From positions 30,541,629 to 30,605,628 of the forward strand of contig JACSVZ010000006.1 of NCBI GenBank assembly GCA_014706295.1: a stretch of DNA of 64,000 nucleotides, in the 5' to 3' direction. Positions 38,051 through 51,276 of the stretch are shown one piece after another. The position numbers were made by a program, and so were the translations under genes. Position 1 is the first letter of the stretch. Every line of letters begins with the position of its first letter. The DNA comes from Lycocorax pyrrhopterus obiensis (taxonomy: Eukaryota; Chordata; Aves; Passeriformes; Paradisaeidae). Under the pieces are notes generated by a model. The model saw nothing but the letters and a program-made list of their open reading frames with translations. It made no database searches and was not told the origin of the DNA.

Positions 38051-41000
38051 ATAATAAAATTACACTAGCAGTGTACACTAGTAGACACAATACATTAGTA
38101 AAAAAAATAATATTAACATCTGGTAAAGAGGATTCTAAGGAGCACGCCCAAAATGAAGGAAAAACTGTTCTATCTGCTTTGTTGGAGGTGGAGCATAGAG
38201 TAGAGCTGGAGTAGCAATGAGGGAGTTTGAAAAGTGAAAAACAAATAGGCAGTAGCAGCAGCAGAAGCAACGAAAGGAAGACTGAAGGGAGAATGAGATC
38301 AGCACTAGCTGTAGTTGAAAGAAGCTGTGAGACACATGATTCACTGAAGAGCTATGCGGCTGGAAAGCGTTCAGGAGGAAGACTACATTAAACCATTAAA
38401 CAACAACAAAAAAGACAACATATAAATGGTTTGCTGTTTCGTCCTTACAAGTGTACTACTTGTGCTGCCCGAGGAATGAAAGGCCTGAGACTTTGCAGAA
38501 CAGGTGTGCTTCAGGGATACTTTCTAAAAAAGTGAAATATGAATGCTTCTGTCCACTAGCCTAAAACTCTGGAAAAAATCTGTGCTTTAGTATCAATACA
38601 GTGTAAATTTTTATGAATTTCTTAACTTGAATTTGGAAAGACCTATTGAAATCCATTAGAAAGAGTTAATGAATTTTGTTAGCTTGTGACCTCATTCAAG
38701 TTTTAAAATAAATTTTTCTTTTTCTTTCTCTGCCTCACTAGGAATATGAGAATCGTGCCAAATAACCCTTTGGCACGTGGTTTGAGCTGTACTTTTAAAA
38801 ACTGAGTTGTACTTGCTCTCACTCATATTTTTGGTCTTCAGTCACTCAAATATAACATCTGCCATTTTTGTGGATCAAAAGCTTTCTGTACCCTGAACTT
38901 TGTCTCAGTTGATTTTAATTGTTTTATGCTGCATTTTACAGTTTGTGCCTTAGAACACAGATGGTAGATATTTACCATATATATAAAATTATTATTATGC
39001 TGCTCACATCACATGCCAGGCCACTGATGTAGGAATGCCTTGATCTGCATAAATATGTTGCATACATTTTCAGTCTCTCTTAATATATTTTTTTCTCACC
39101 CTTTCTTCTGCTCTAGTTTTGTATTGTATTTTATAATAACTCACCCTGGATAGTCCCTTGTCCAGCTGTATATTAGAACTCCATTAAATATGTATTGCTT
39201 TGATTAGATACTTCCATTGCCAAAGCTACCCCGTTTCAAGCAAAGTGGGGTAGCTCAATTCTACAGTGTGTTTAGACCAGACATGTCCTGATAGATGCCA
39301 TCTTGCAAGTATTGAGTACTTTCAAAAGTAAAAATTCAGGCTTTATATAGTTTAAGAAAAATCTGTTGTAGTTTATGCACTAGCCCAATGGCTCGGAGGC
39401 CCTGTGTGCACCTTTAGAAGTTCTAGAAGCTGTTAGTGCTGAAGCTTGTGTTCCGTATGTGTGTTTTGTTTCCAGGTGTGTGGTATACTGCTGTCATGTA
39501 CTGGTCTGTTCCTACCTTTCTATTCTAGGATGCATTGTATTGCTCCAGTACCTTTCAGCTGTGGTCGTAATACACCTTCAGCCTTGAGTGCGTGTTAACA
39601 ATCGTCTTCTCTCATAGCAGTAAGCTTACAGGATATGCACATAGGTCCAGCCACATGTGGAGAGAGATCAAACTACTGTAAATGCAGCCAGCCAATACCT
39701 CATTAGTAGTAGTTTACAGTAACTAAATGTATTAAGATGAGAAAGAAAAACAATAACATAATGAATTTCAGTCCATGTGTCCTTGTTCATAATTTAATCT
39801 GGAGATAGTGTTTCCAAACAGCTCTGGTTATAGCTGTCTGCTGTTACACTTCTCCAAATGTTCCGTATCTTATTAGTGCTGTAACATGATAGTATCACCA
39901 GAGTTATTAAATTTCTGCTCACCATAAGCCTTTGAAAAGCCACTGGGCACATAAAGTGTGCACTTTTGCAGTTATTTTATTTTTAGGATTTCTATTTCAC
40001 TCTGCAGCTTTACAGTTATTAAAAAGTATATTTAATCTGTTCAGTTGGCTGTCTCTTGAGTTGCTGTTTCTATTTAGTGTTGCTACTTGGTTGAGTTTTA
40101 AAGCATTTTTCATTCATGAAGCAAGACCAAAACATTATGGAGCTAATACAATGTTACGTGCAATAGAGACTCTTAATATGTATTCACATTTTGGAAATGT
40201 TGTAACTTGGATAGATTCTCATGGCCTAATTTTGAACTGGTGTCACATGCTGTTCCATTGACTTGGCAGAATTCAGTTCACTAAATGCAATTATACATGT
40301 GTAGCTGAAATAGATTTTTTCCCCTTTTGTCCTTTTTCTGTTCTCAGTTACTGGTGCGCCCCTCATAGAGCCACAAAAATGCAAAAGTAACAAGCCTATT
40401 ATTTTTCAGGGCTGTCTATATAATAATGTTCCAAACACAACTTGGTAGCTACATATAAAAATACTTCATGTTTAATTTTACATGTTGGTACATTGGTTTC
40501 CTGGACATGTGGGGTTCTGTACCTGTTCCTGGTGTAGAAAGAATTTTGTCTGTTAGTTTCATTGCCACGCTAGCACCTCAGCACTTTTCCACTACATTGT
40601 TCTTTATGCTTTCGTGCCCACTCCTACAATATTATACTGGGGTTTAATGAGTGAGTGAGTTATTCCCAGAGTGACTAACATCTGTCTTTCAGGTAAGACC
40701 CACATATATACATACCTATGGCAGGAAACATTTAATAAAAACATACTTTCCAGCAAGGAAATGCTAATTTCTTAAATTTATTTTAATTTCGTTTTTAAAA
40801 AAAATGACAGAGATAAAATGGGGTGCAGTTGTGCTTTATTAAAGTTTTTGCATTAAAATCTGAGCACTTTTAGGAAAAATTTCTTAGGTGTTGTTTTAAA
40901 CAAAGAAATTCAGCAATAAACATGGGAAGCATCTCAATTACTCCCTTCTCCTATATTTTCCCTTCACATAATTTTCATTACATCTAGCTGTAGCTGAAGC

Positions 41001-44000
41001 AGCTGACCCAGGAAGACAACTGTTTCATGGCTAGAAATTTTCTGTTACAGGCATCTGATTGTTAGAAAAGTGCCTGTGCAGAAACCGTGTGTGTTGTGGG
41101 CCTGCAACCATGGCAGCTGTTCAAATACTAAAGAGTCAGTTGAAAAGTGTTACTTGTATCATGTGCTGAGAGTGTTTCCTATGTTCTAAGTAATGTGGAT
41201 ATGTCTACAATACATAGACATAATACATGTCTACATGTACTACGAATACGTGTCTACATAATACATAGCTTGAAATCATAAGGAGATCTGAGGTAAATAG
41301 GTTAGTCTGGATGGTAATAGTTTTAGTGTAGGTATGGCCTCAGTAGTCCTTGGAAAACATAAAAAAACCCACCAGAAGAATTGGTGCTGTTTGGCATCTG
41401 GCCATGATTACTGCTGACTGCTTTTAACAGAGCTGCTTTTAAGAGATCCTTTGGATCTGTCTGCAGTTCTGCAGCACTTTGGATCTGCCTGCGTAAGTCA
41501 TGGCTGTATACCTCCAGTGTAGTTACCTGTGCAAGATAATCAGTCTATCCTGAGCATGTAGCTGTCCTTTATGCTTTCCTCATTGTAAAGTCTACACTCT
41601 GCCAGATTGCACTGTGAGATAATGTGTGGTACTTAAAAAAGATGCAGTTAGCATTTACTTTTATTTTCACTTGAACAGTGTTAATGGGCTGTTCTGAGGT
41701 GGAATCATGTCTCTTACTTGAGCAAAGCTCTGTCTTGGTGTAACTTAAATTATCAGAAGAAAGCCCTTATGCGGTATGTGCTGTTCACCTTGTTTAAGTC
41801 TTTCAGCAGAGCTGTTTAGTTAACACAATTGCATAGACAAACAGATTCTGAATAATTAAGAACTTTTTCTGATGATGAGAGAAAGTAATCATTTTATCAT
41901 GTAAGTGGTAGATAGTAAAAAATGTGCAAAAAGAAACATGGAACAGAAAACCGTGCTAACGAAAAATACAAAGACAATGCTTATTATTTAATGTTTCTTC
42001 GATGATCACTGTTTTGACAGCTCTACAGTGCTCCTACACATTAACAAAAATCTGAGCAAGTACTTAATGAATCTTTTTTAAAAAAAATCCGACGTTGCCT
42101 ATACAACTTCACTTTCATATGTTACATGCCAGTGCACAATGATTGGAGGCTTTAGGTGATTGCAATGCAGGGAAATTAAACTGATTTGTAAAAGTGTTCA
42201 TTTCTTATAGCTACACTTACAGTTGTGTTTAATTCATAACAGGAAATCCAGTTTCATACTTACATATAGGTGTGTGTATATTTATATATAAATGCTTTTA
42301 ATAATAATTTCTTTAAACATTATTAGGAAATAACTGTTATATCTTAAACTATGTCAGAAAATATTGTAAAAATGGAAGTAAAATAGCATTTTCAGAGAGA
42401 AATGATTCGTGTATCAGCATGGCAATAGGAGTTTCATTACGTGTGATGATGTCCACATATAATTTCTTTGAAGCCTTTAGATATTTTCCATGTATGATTT
42501 ATGATTCATTTCCTGTTTCTGCAAGTTGCAGCAGTGGCTAAGCTAATTGTTAGTCCATTTTTTTCCAGAGTAGAGCCCTTTGTGGAGGTTATCTTACATT
42601 TAAATTGCAACACTTGAACTATTAAGCAAATTGTATTTAAGAATGTACTTTTCTTTTGCTTTGTCACCTCATCTTTCTTTTCTGTTTTAGAGCAACATTG
42701 TCAACAATTACTATTGTATTATCAATGGCTTCTATACACTGGTATTAATTTCATAAATAAATAGTTGCCATGGTATGGCACTTTTCTGTGAAAGAGATCA
42801 TGCAAATTGAGAAGTACATTTAGGTTCTTTCTTGCTTAGATATGACTCACTATGTAACAACTTGGTGATTGAAATAAATCCAAGGAATATAATGTCTCCA
42901 GCCAATGCTCATAAGATTGTCAATGTGTTGAGCCATTTATGCGTGCTAGTTTAAATGAATTTGTTCCTAAGAGACTACAGTGACCATTAATAGTTTCTTA
43001 TTTAATTGATCTGTTGCATTGCTTAATTGTATTTTATCTACTTAGTACTTATGTACTCTACTCGTACTTGCCCTCATTTTCCCATTACTACTTTGCAGTA
43101 ACTTGTGATGCATATTTTTGAAGAAATACAGCCGGCATTTGTTGCAGAATCCTTGTGGGCATCTCCACCAGCTAGATAAAATCTGTTGTGTGTAATAGTC
43201 ATGTTTGCAATAACTATGAAATTCATGGCAGCTGCAAGCACTTTACACCCTGAAAAGTGAAGCCTAATGTATAGCAGGGAACAGTTAAAAAGGTAGCGAC
43301 CAATTTCTGCGTGAGAACATTGAGTTTAGTATCCTGCAGACAAGGGGGGGAACACATGAACTTCTGCAGCAAATGTACGAGAAATAGACTGGCAGCTTAA
43401 AATACTACCTGTAGCTTTTCAGCTGGTATATTAAAAATGCACCATTTCTTCACTTACATTTGACTTAATGATCCATTGCAGAAATGTCTGCGTAAGGTTC
43501 TCCAATGTGAACTCAATAAATTACTTGACAAAAAAAGTATTCCCTATCTTTAGGAAGTCTTTTCTTACTGGGATTTACACTATGTGATGAAAGAAGCTGG
43601 ATATCCCTTCTTACATGCCCAAATCTGTAAGTAGCTTTCTTTCACTTAGCTGTTAAAATAGAGCGCAAACAATAGAAAGTGATATGCCTGCTGAAATATC
43701 TTTGTAGTGATGATACAATGGTTAGTTTAGAAAACTTTACCGAGAACAAAATTTGCCTGGATCACTCTCCAAATAATGTAAAAAACTATTAATGGTCAAA
43801 TAATAAAGATGTGCACTTTAGGTCTGGAATGAATGCCTGAAGAGAAGACATTTTTCCTTTAACAAGGAGTTAATCAGGTATCTCATCCTACTTGCTCCTT
43901 CATCACAGTTGATTTGTTTGGCATGAGGTGTGTTGATGGACAGTAATTTGAAGCATGAACAAATTAACTTTGCATTTGGAAAGATCCCACTTATTTTTAA

Positions 44001-46544
44001 TTGTGGCCTGTCATCTACTGCCATCTAAAGATGGTGGTTTCTTTTTTATCTGAGGACGTGCAAATAATTTTAATAGGATTAAAATGGAGAAAATCAGAGT
44101 CAAATACTCCTGAAACCATTCGAATTCTTACTGGAAGAAGCATTTTTCATGGAGACTTCATATTATAGTGGTAAAATTGAAACTAAAAATATATGTATTT
44201 TTCCGAGTTGTGGGGATTAGAAAAAGGACTGTAGATTTTGAATTTGGAAGGTGAATGAAAAACCATGCATGTCGTATTTCTTTTCCACTTTGCTCAAAGA
44301 TGTAACAAAAGTATGGTAGTGTTCCCACAGAATGGTTTAATGAAGGAAGGGGTTAGAATGCCTATCTGATAAACATTTACAGATGGATGTACAAAGGCAA
44401 TACTTCAAAATGTAAAAGATAATCAATGTGAATAAAAATTTGGCTTTGAATACTTTACTGCAATGTTATTACTTCCTCTCTGTGGTGTGTTTCCAATTTG
44501 GAAAAATAAAAACCCAACTGTGAGCAGGAAAAAAATATATCCTTCAATAGTGACTTCATTTGTTGAGAAGATCTAATGGTTTTATTTTCATGCTTAATGC
44601 CTGTGAAGTTGCACAGACCATAATTTCTAAATCCATCAGGAATACCAGTGCAGTACTGTTGCCTTCAAAACTATCTGTAATGGATTGCTTGCTTTTGATT
44701 TGTAGAGTGACATGGCAACCAGGATTAACTTTCACCCCCCCAACCCTGTTCAAACATGTATATATTTTAGACCCCATTAAAAAAATTAAAAGGGGAAGTC
44801 ATAACTGTAAGGTTAGATCATGGTTTTGAGTTCTGGATTCTGATATCCCTGCACCCAGGCTGTTAAAACTAGAAGATTGATACTTAATGATGTTTCTTGC
44901 CCTTTGTTCCCCCATCTAAGCTATAAAGCAGATTTGACAAGCTCTTTTAAAAAGTGCTTGAAGAAAAGGAGAAGACAAATGAGAGATGGGAGGGATAAAA
45001 TAGGTTGTTAAGAGAGGCTTTGTCATCTGAAGAGTTGGAGAATAACTTCTGAATTTGGCAAGTCCACAAAAATATCTTATATTTAACAGAGAAAATGTAT
45101 TCTTCTTTTGATTAAAAGATGACAGCTAGATGCATCCTAGGTTTCATACCTAATTGTACATATCAAAACACATTTTCTTTAGGTGAAATATTTGAAATCA
45201 GTAAATACAGAACACAAGACATTATTTTAGATATGAGAAAATCTTAGTGAAATGGGGTGCTTATAAGAAATAATTGTTTCTGAAATGATGAAAAGAGCAG
45301 TTCTAAGTATGATGTCTGTGTTTGATGTAACATCTCTTAGCTTATATTACAACATGATGGTTAAACCTCATTAAAAAATACTCACGGTTCAAAGAAGAGT
45401 TAGGACATGGATTAAAGAATTGAAATTTTTTTTTGTTGTCTGGGATGTAAAGAAATCACAAATGCAGTGTTTTTCAGTTTTCATATGAGATATGATGCAG
45501 TGGAGGACTTTTTAGTTTAGCAGTGAAAGTTATAGAAAATCATGTGACTAGAATTTGAAATCAGAAAAATTGAGAATAGACTAAATGCAGTTTTCATTAG
45601 AATTACTTGCCACGAACTACTATGCATTCTCTGCAAATGAAAATTCCAAAATCAAAGGGTTTCTTTAGTAATCGTGGTTTATTCTGATACTGAATTCAAA
45701 CACAGTTGCTGGACTTTAAATGGATAGTGATTTGGGCCAGCTTGCCTTTTGCTTTATGCAGCTTAAAATGAATGATTGCACAAGTTTCTTCTTGCCTTAG
45801 AATGTGTGATTTGTAGTTGTTTCTTAAATCTGTCTCAGGTTTTTATGCTGGCATATCTTCATCAGAGCAGGTGTTTCCTTGGAAGAAAGAAAATAATAGG
45901 CAAAGAGGAAATCAGAAATGCATGATAATCTACTGAAATTATTTTTTGAGTGTGGTCAGGTGGAAGAATAGAGTAAGTAAAAACTTCTCAAATTAAAAAA
46001 CATTACTCTCTGAGCCATCTGTCTACCTATGCTGAAAAGCCTGTTATCTAAAAATGCTGAAGTGCTTTAATAGAGTTTTTCCCCCTGCCTTTCTGTGTGT
46101 GAGACAGTACATGTTCAAGTCTACTGTCAATAGTGCTTTATTCAGAGAACTTTGGATTTGTGCAATTGTTTCCAGAGTCTTAAATCTGAAAATCACTGAC
46201 TTTCTTCATCTCCATCTTGTTTAGTTTCTTCTTTTTCTTCAGTCAGGTCAGAAAATAGTTCTAAATTGCTTAGTTACATTTCCTTTTAATTCTAGTTTCC
46301 TTAATCTTTTCACTTGTCCCATAGCTACTTAATATAGTATTTGTAGGCAATATTCCAAATCTTCAAAATATCATCAAGATACAATTTTTCTTTTTTTCCT
46401 CAGGCATGAAATACAGCTTGGTTATCATTCGGTATCAAGAGCTAATCCAGTTGATATAATTGAAATAATGGATTAATAGTGCAACATAATTGTTTTGCTT
46501 ATATGCTTTTCTTTAAATCAAGAGTGAATGGGTATTTGACCTAG
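38051..46544. other. Unique AT-rich non-coding DNA
   Basis: This is the longest repeat-poor stretch in the window. I see a short CAG-type run near 38251-38272, an imperfect local repeat of ACATGTCTAC-like units at 41200-41275, and otherwise nothing. The 109-codon frame at 39932-40261 has no recognisable domain. Confidence 0.5.
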
Positions 46545-46677
46545 ATCACAGAATACTCTGAGCTGGAAGGGACCCAAAGCACTCAAGTCTAACTCTTAAG
46601 TGAATGGCCTGTACAGGGATTGAAGCCACAATCTTGGTGTTATTATTACCCTGCTCTAACTAGCTGAGCTAACCTCA
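46545..46677 (-). mobile_element. tRNA-Ile-derived SINE with CR1 3' tail (TguSINE1-like)
   Basis: Read on the - strand, 46677-46604 is a 74-nt tRNA-like head. GGTTAGCTCAGCTAGTTAGAGC matches a tRNA A box, TAATAATAACACC matches the anticodon arm of tRNA-Ile(AAT), and GGCTTCAATCCCTGTAC matches the B box and T arm. The next part, 46603-46545, is a CR1-type 3' end (GGGTCCCTTCCAGCTCAGAG, then ATTCTGTGAT). This is the head-plus-borrowed-tail design of a SINE transcribed by RNA polymerase III and copied by CR1 machinery. The family name rests on memory of the zebra finch element. Mutations in the B box and acceptor stem make it inactive and not a functional tRNA. No clear target duplication is seen. 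Confidence 0.78.
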
Positions 46678-47276
46678 GATGAGTTCATGTCTCATCAACT
46701 GCAGACTTGAAAAAAATGAGGTAACCTTTTCTGTACCATTAATGAGTCATTTTAATACATCTGATTGTTAAGAGTTGCTTTAATAATTTTCAAAGAGTAT
46801 TTACTAATAATTTCGAAAAGGAGAAAAATATCCATCCTTTTTATTTGTGTAAAAACTGGGCTACTTGAGTGGCATTTCAGTTTAGCAAAAAACAGTAAAA
46901 CTGAAAGCAGAAAAGGAAATTTAGGTATGGAAAGAATTTTTCTATGTTCCCGGCTGTCTGGTCATTGGTTCCCTTTCTGGCTGAAGGATAATTAATGTAT
47001 TAACACAAGCGCTGTAAGAATGAAAGAGGTACTAGTAGTATCCCTGCAGAGAAAAAACTGCTAGGTGAGCTCAGTCCTTATTAGCTGACAGAAACTTCAC
47101 ACGTCAGTGACTTACGAGGAGCTCAACTACTGAAAAAGTTACCATCAGAGTTCCTCCTGTAGCAGGCACCAGGATTTACTCTGGCTGAGTGTTGTCCTCC
47201 TCTGATGTGAAATCAGATGGGAAGTTCTCCAGCAGTTATGGCACTCTTAACCGTAGCTTTGATGTGATTTTCTGAT
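46678..47276. other. Unique AT-rich non-coding DNA
   Basis: This is the spacer between the SINE and the CR1 copy. Nothing is recognised. Confidence 0.5.
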
Positions 47277-48430
47277 CACGGAATCACTGAATCACAAAAT
47301 ATGCTGAGTTGGAAGGGACTCACAAGGATCATTGAGTCCAACTCCGAGCCATGCACAGGACACCCCAAGAGTCACACCATGTGCCTGAGAGTGTTGTTCA
47401 AATGCATCTTGAACTCTGTCAGGCTTGGTGCTGTGACCACTTCCCTGGGGAGCCTGTTCCAGTGCCCAGCCACCTTCTGGGTGAAGAATCTTTTCCTAAT
47501 ATCCAAACTAAACATCCCCTGAAACAACTTCAGGCCCTGTCACTGGTCACCATAGAGAAGAAAGAGATGAATGCCTGCTCTTCCGCTTCTCCTCACGAGG
47601 AAGTTGTAGACTGCAATGAGGTCTCTCCTCAGTCTCCTCTTCTCCAGGCTGAACAGACCAAGTGACCTCAGCCACTCCTCATACGGCTTCCCCTCAAGGC
47701 CCTTCACCATCCTCATGGCCCTCCTTTGGACACTTTCCAAGAGCTTAATGTCTTTTTTGATTTTGTGGTGCCCAAAACTGCCCACCAATATTCAAGATGA
47801 GGCCAGAGCAGAGCAGGACAATCCCCTCCCTTTCCTGGCTGGCGATGCTGTGCCTGATTCCCCCCAGGACACGGTTGGCCCTCCAGGCTTCCAGAGCACT
47901 GCTGACTCATATTCAACTTGCCATCAACCAGGACCCCCAGGTCCCTTTCCACTGCACTGCTCTCCAGCCTCTCATTTCCCAGTCTGTACATCCAGAGTTG
48001 CCCCATCCCAGGTGCAGAATCCAGCACTTCCCTTTGCTAGACTTCGTATGGTTGGTGATTGCACAGTCCTCTCATTTATCAAGGTCTCTCTGCAGGGCCT
48101 TCCTTCCTTGGAGGGAGTCAAGGGCTCCTCCCAGTTTTGGATCGTCTGTGGACTTGCTCAGTATCCCTTCCAGTCCTGTGTCCAAGTCATTTGGGAAGTT
48201 GTTGAAGAGCACAGGTTCTAAGATGGAACCCAGTAGTGACAGGTCCCCAGTGTGATGTCCCCCCCATTCACTACAACCCTTTGTGCCCAACCCATGAGCC
48301 AGTTGCTCACCCATTGCATGATGTGTTTATCCCGATGTGTACTGGACATTTTGTCCAGAAGAGTACTGTGAGAGAAAGTATTGAAAGCTTGATGTTTAGA
48401 GGATGATTTCATTTTGCATACTTTGTATAA
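47277..48430 (-). mobile_element. CR1 LINE, 5'-truncated, 3' end present, frameshifted
   Basis: This is the longest CR1 copy in the window. Its 3' end lies at the low-coordinate side: the reverse strand ends GATTCAGTGATTCCGTG, a decayed ATTCTRTG terminal repeat, after the typical GGACTCAATGATCCTTGTGA block. Moving up, the - strand encodes the last part of the reverse-transcriptase ORF in four shifted frames: QAFNTFSHS (about 48385), [10 protein letters not shown] with STDDPKLGG (48072-48314, where the catalytic box is changed), [14 protein letters not shown] (47713-48027) and [14 protein letters not shown] (47540-47788). Frame changes and stops show a dead copy. It is cut at the 5' end near 48390-48430, the normal outcome of incomplete reverse transcription. 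The long + strand frames at 47616-48221 and 47797-48255 are antisense to CR1 and are not genes. Confidence 0.95.
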
Positions 48431-50435
48431 ATCAGTTAAAACAACATGGAACAATTAAGCATAAATCTACTTGAGATGTGGCATATTAGTACTGCTGGTT
48501 TGGTAACAAATATACCTAATTTAGGAACCACAAACAGCAGCACTTCTTCAGTACCCAGAATCTGTTCCATGAACAGACTTGAAAAACTTTCTAATCTTGC
48601 TCAGTCCACATGGGACCTCCTTTAATGGCAGTTCTGTAAATAAGCCAGCAGGGCTTTTTTTAAAGGTTTATGATGATGTACAGTTGAACAAGGACAAAAG
48701 GAGTAAGTAGAAGTCTAGGAAGGTGAGATTATAAGGAAGCCATGCACCCCGTACACTGATTTACTCCTGGGAACATTCTCAGTAATAGTTCACAAGTAGT
48801 TTTCACTGAAAGGGTTAAAGAGTTATCCAAAGTTGGACTTTTAAACTCCTATGTGAAAGAATTGCAGAAATATGTTAAGGGTTGAAGCTTAGCAAGTGAA
48901 TCATACCTTTCAATGCCTTTCATTTAGAAACAAAACAAATGCAAAACGCTCACAAGATCTGCTTATTTTATATTTACAAATAGGATCAATTTTACTCTAT
49001 TTTCTCAGAGATGGCCCCGAGCTGAGAGGCTTCTTTGATATATGTTTTAAGAATTCCAGAGATCATCTCTGCTTGTTTCACATTTCTTTTCTTACTTCTT
49101 CCAATCTTTTTATTGGGAAAAAAAGAACGTTTTTTTCCTCTCTGGTTTTTAGTGTAGACAAAGCCCTTTTATTAATTTTTTAAAATTTAAAACAGCTGCC
49201 ATATTAATGTTCTAAATGACAAATGCTGCAGCGGTGGCTCTATCATGCAGATTGTTAAAATATGTTTAAATTATATTATGTGTGTTAAGATCCAAAGGAG
49301 CGACAGTGGCATGTTGGATCACAGAGTGCTTCTAACCCCCCTTCCAAATGCCGCAAAACCCAAACACCCCTCCCCACCCCAGACCCCCAACTCCATACAG
49401 ATTTATGGGACTGTCCCAGAGGTCCTGAATTAATAATATGTAGCATGTGCACAAGAATGATAGATGGAAGAGGAATGGCTTATGTCTCTGTTAAATACTA
49501 CATTGTAAAAGTTGTGCCAATACATGTTTGTGAGACAGGTCCTGTTTCTCTTGCTTTCCTGATGGTTGCTAATCTCTTGGGCAGATAAAGAAGGTGGTAG
49601 CTTCTGAGGTTTTGGATTTAAGAACCCTGTAGTGTACCTCATACTTTGAAGCAAAGCACTAAAGCACTATTAAATTTTAAAGTATAGTTCAGAAACATTA
49701 AGTTTTCTTGTACCCTGCAGTTCTTGGTACAAGTGACTGAATTTCAGATTAAAGGAAACAAAAAACCCCTCCAAACCCCCAAAGAACCAAACAAGTGCAA
49801 ATCACCCAGGAGTCAGAGTGGGAGATAGGGATTATAGTGAGTCAGTCTGTATTTTTCTGTAGCTGAAAAGTGACAGCTGCCTTGTCCCGAAGGCTATTTT
49901 GCATTTAAAAGTGAAGATTATACAGACAACACAGGAACTGTCTCCTTTGCTCTCCATATTCAGCTCATAGAAAAAGTCCTGTAGCTGGGGAGAAACAGTT
50001 TGGTGAAGGACTTTAATTTTTTACATTCGTCTTCATTGAATATAAGATAAAAATTGGCAAAATTTTGAATGATGGTATGAGAACAGAACAAATAATTTCA
50101 TGTTGATAATCACAACTGCACCTCTTGAAAACAGTAAGTGGTGTTTAATATTAAATAAAGGCTATTGTAACAATGTCAAAACATCCCACTTCTATGTTTT
50201 AGAAATAAACATTAACGAGGCAATCCAAGACAATCTGCATGGCTTTACTAAGAGTGGCAAATTGTGCCAGATCGATCTGCTGGCCTGTGGTGGAGTGGTA
50301 CAAAATGGGGACCTGAAAAGGCAGGGAGCAGAAGGCTTTTGGCACTGTAGAATGGAATGTGAAAGCATAAAAGCCCCTCGACTTAAAGAGGCTGTAGAGC
50401 CCCATTCTAAAATCTGTCCAGCACAGTTAAGTGAG
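48431..50435. other. Unique AT-rich non-coding DNA
   Basis: A C-rich patch lies at 49336-49390. The frame at 50100-50453 has a short stretch (HGFTKSGKLCQIDLLA) faintly recalling a reverse-transcriptase segment of CR1. It is too short and isolated to call. Confidence 0.45.
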
Positions 50436-51276
50436 TGTTGTGAACCAATTTAAGCACAGAAGAGCAAAGAAAACTAACTCTCAGTGAATAAAATGGATCG
50501 AACCCAGAAAGGTTCGAAATATACCCCAAAACTTGATTAAAACCAAGTGAGGTTAGATGTTGATGCCAAAAGAATCAATATATTTTATTTAATAGTAAAA
50601 GAGGCAAAGAGAAAGAAAGAGGAAAGAAAGAGGAAAGAAAGAGAAAAGAAAGAAGGAAAGAAATAGAAAAAAGAGGTGTGTGTGGGGGGACAGGGAGACT
50701 GATAGGGGTTAGGTAGAATTCTGAGGATCCCGACGATGTCTTGTTCCTCCCCTCCATCTGCTCTTCTTGGTGGCGAGAGTCCCCCATGCTGAAAAGTATA
50801 GAATCCAGTGGATTAATATGCTTTTGGGCACGTGGGAACGCCCAGGTGCCTCCCCTGCAGGGGGCTAGGTTTGACACTGTCCTTGCAAGAGTCTGGCTCT
50901 GTTGCATTACATGCAGTGCTCTGGTGCAGGGTTTGGGGACCCCTTTGGGGGGGCAGGGGGCTGCCTTTGATGGGCCATGACACCCCCTCTGCTGTCCTTC
51001 ACACGGATGTCTTGTAGATGTAGCTTTCCTGGGGTGGGAGGCCCCTCAGCTGGGCTGGGCTGCACAGCGGAGAACGGGCATTCACTGCCTCTGACCGGAG
51101 GCTTTGTCACCACACACCCAAAACCTCTCCTCCTGCCCCCTTTGGTGCAGGGGTCTGTGCGAGCCTGACAGCTGATAAGCCTGGGGCTGTGGTCTCCACC
51201 CTGAAGGTGTGAGGCTTAATCCTCCTGTGGATATATTCTTCTCCCCCAGCCCAGACCTGAGACATCTGTAACAACA
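50436..51276 (-). mobile_element. Probable solo ERV LTR, family D (about 841 bp)
   Basis: The proposed ends TGTTGTGAACC and CTGTAACAACA form a perfect 6-bp inverted repeat (TGTTGT/ACAACA), as in an LTR. Inside, CTTGATTAAAACCAAGTGAG and AGGTTAGATGTTGATGCC recall passerine LTR sequence. A 7-bp inverted repeat TCGAACC/GGTTCGA is at 50498-50517. A reverse-strand AATAAA (within 50582-50590) lies about 150 bp from the left edge, which favours - strand orientation. A GAAA-rich purine tract fills 50597-50676, and the right half is GC-rich. The flanking 5-mers GTGAG and GTTTG match at only three positions, so the edges are less certain than for the other LTRs. No internal genes are present. The frames between 50575 and 51168 are not genes. 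Confidence 0.72.
50597..50676. repeat. GAAA/GGAAA polypurine tract inside the LTR
   Basis: The run of GAAA, GGAAA and AGAA units on the + strand is nearly all purine. It looks like a microsatellite that expanded within the family D LTR. Confidence 0.9.

Noticed and set aside
46604..46677. A functional tRNA-Ile gene on the - strand
   Set aside because: The acceptor stem does not pair, the B box is mutated, and the sequence runs straight into a CR1 tail, so it is a SINE head.
47616..48255. Open frames of 201 and 152 codons on the + strand
   Set aside because: They are antisense to the CR1 reverse-transcriptase region, which reads clearly on the - strand.
50100..50453. Possible reverse-transcriptase remnant just left of the family D LTR
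   Set aside because: The resemblance is limited to about 15 residues and no other CR1 landmark is present nearby.
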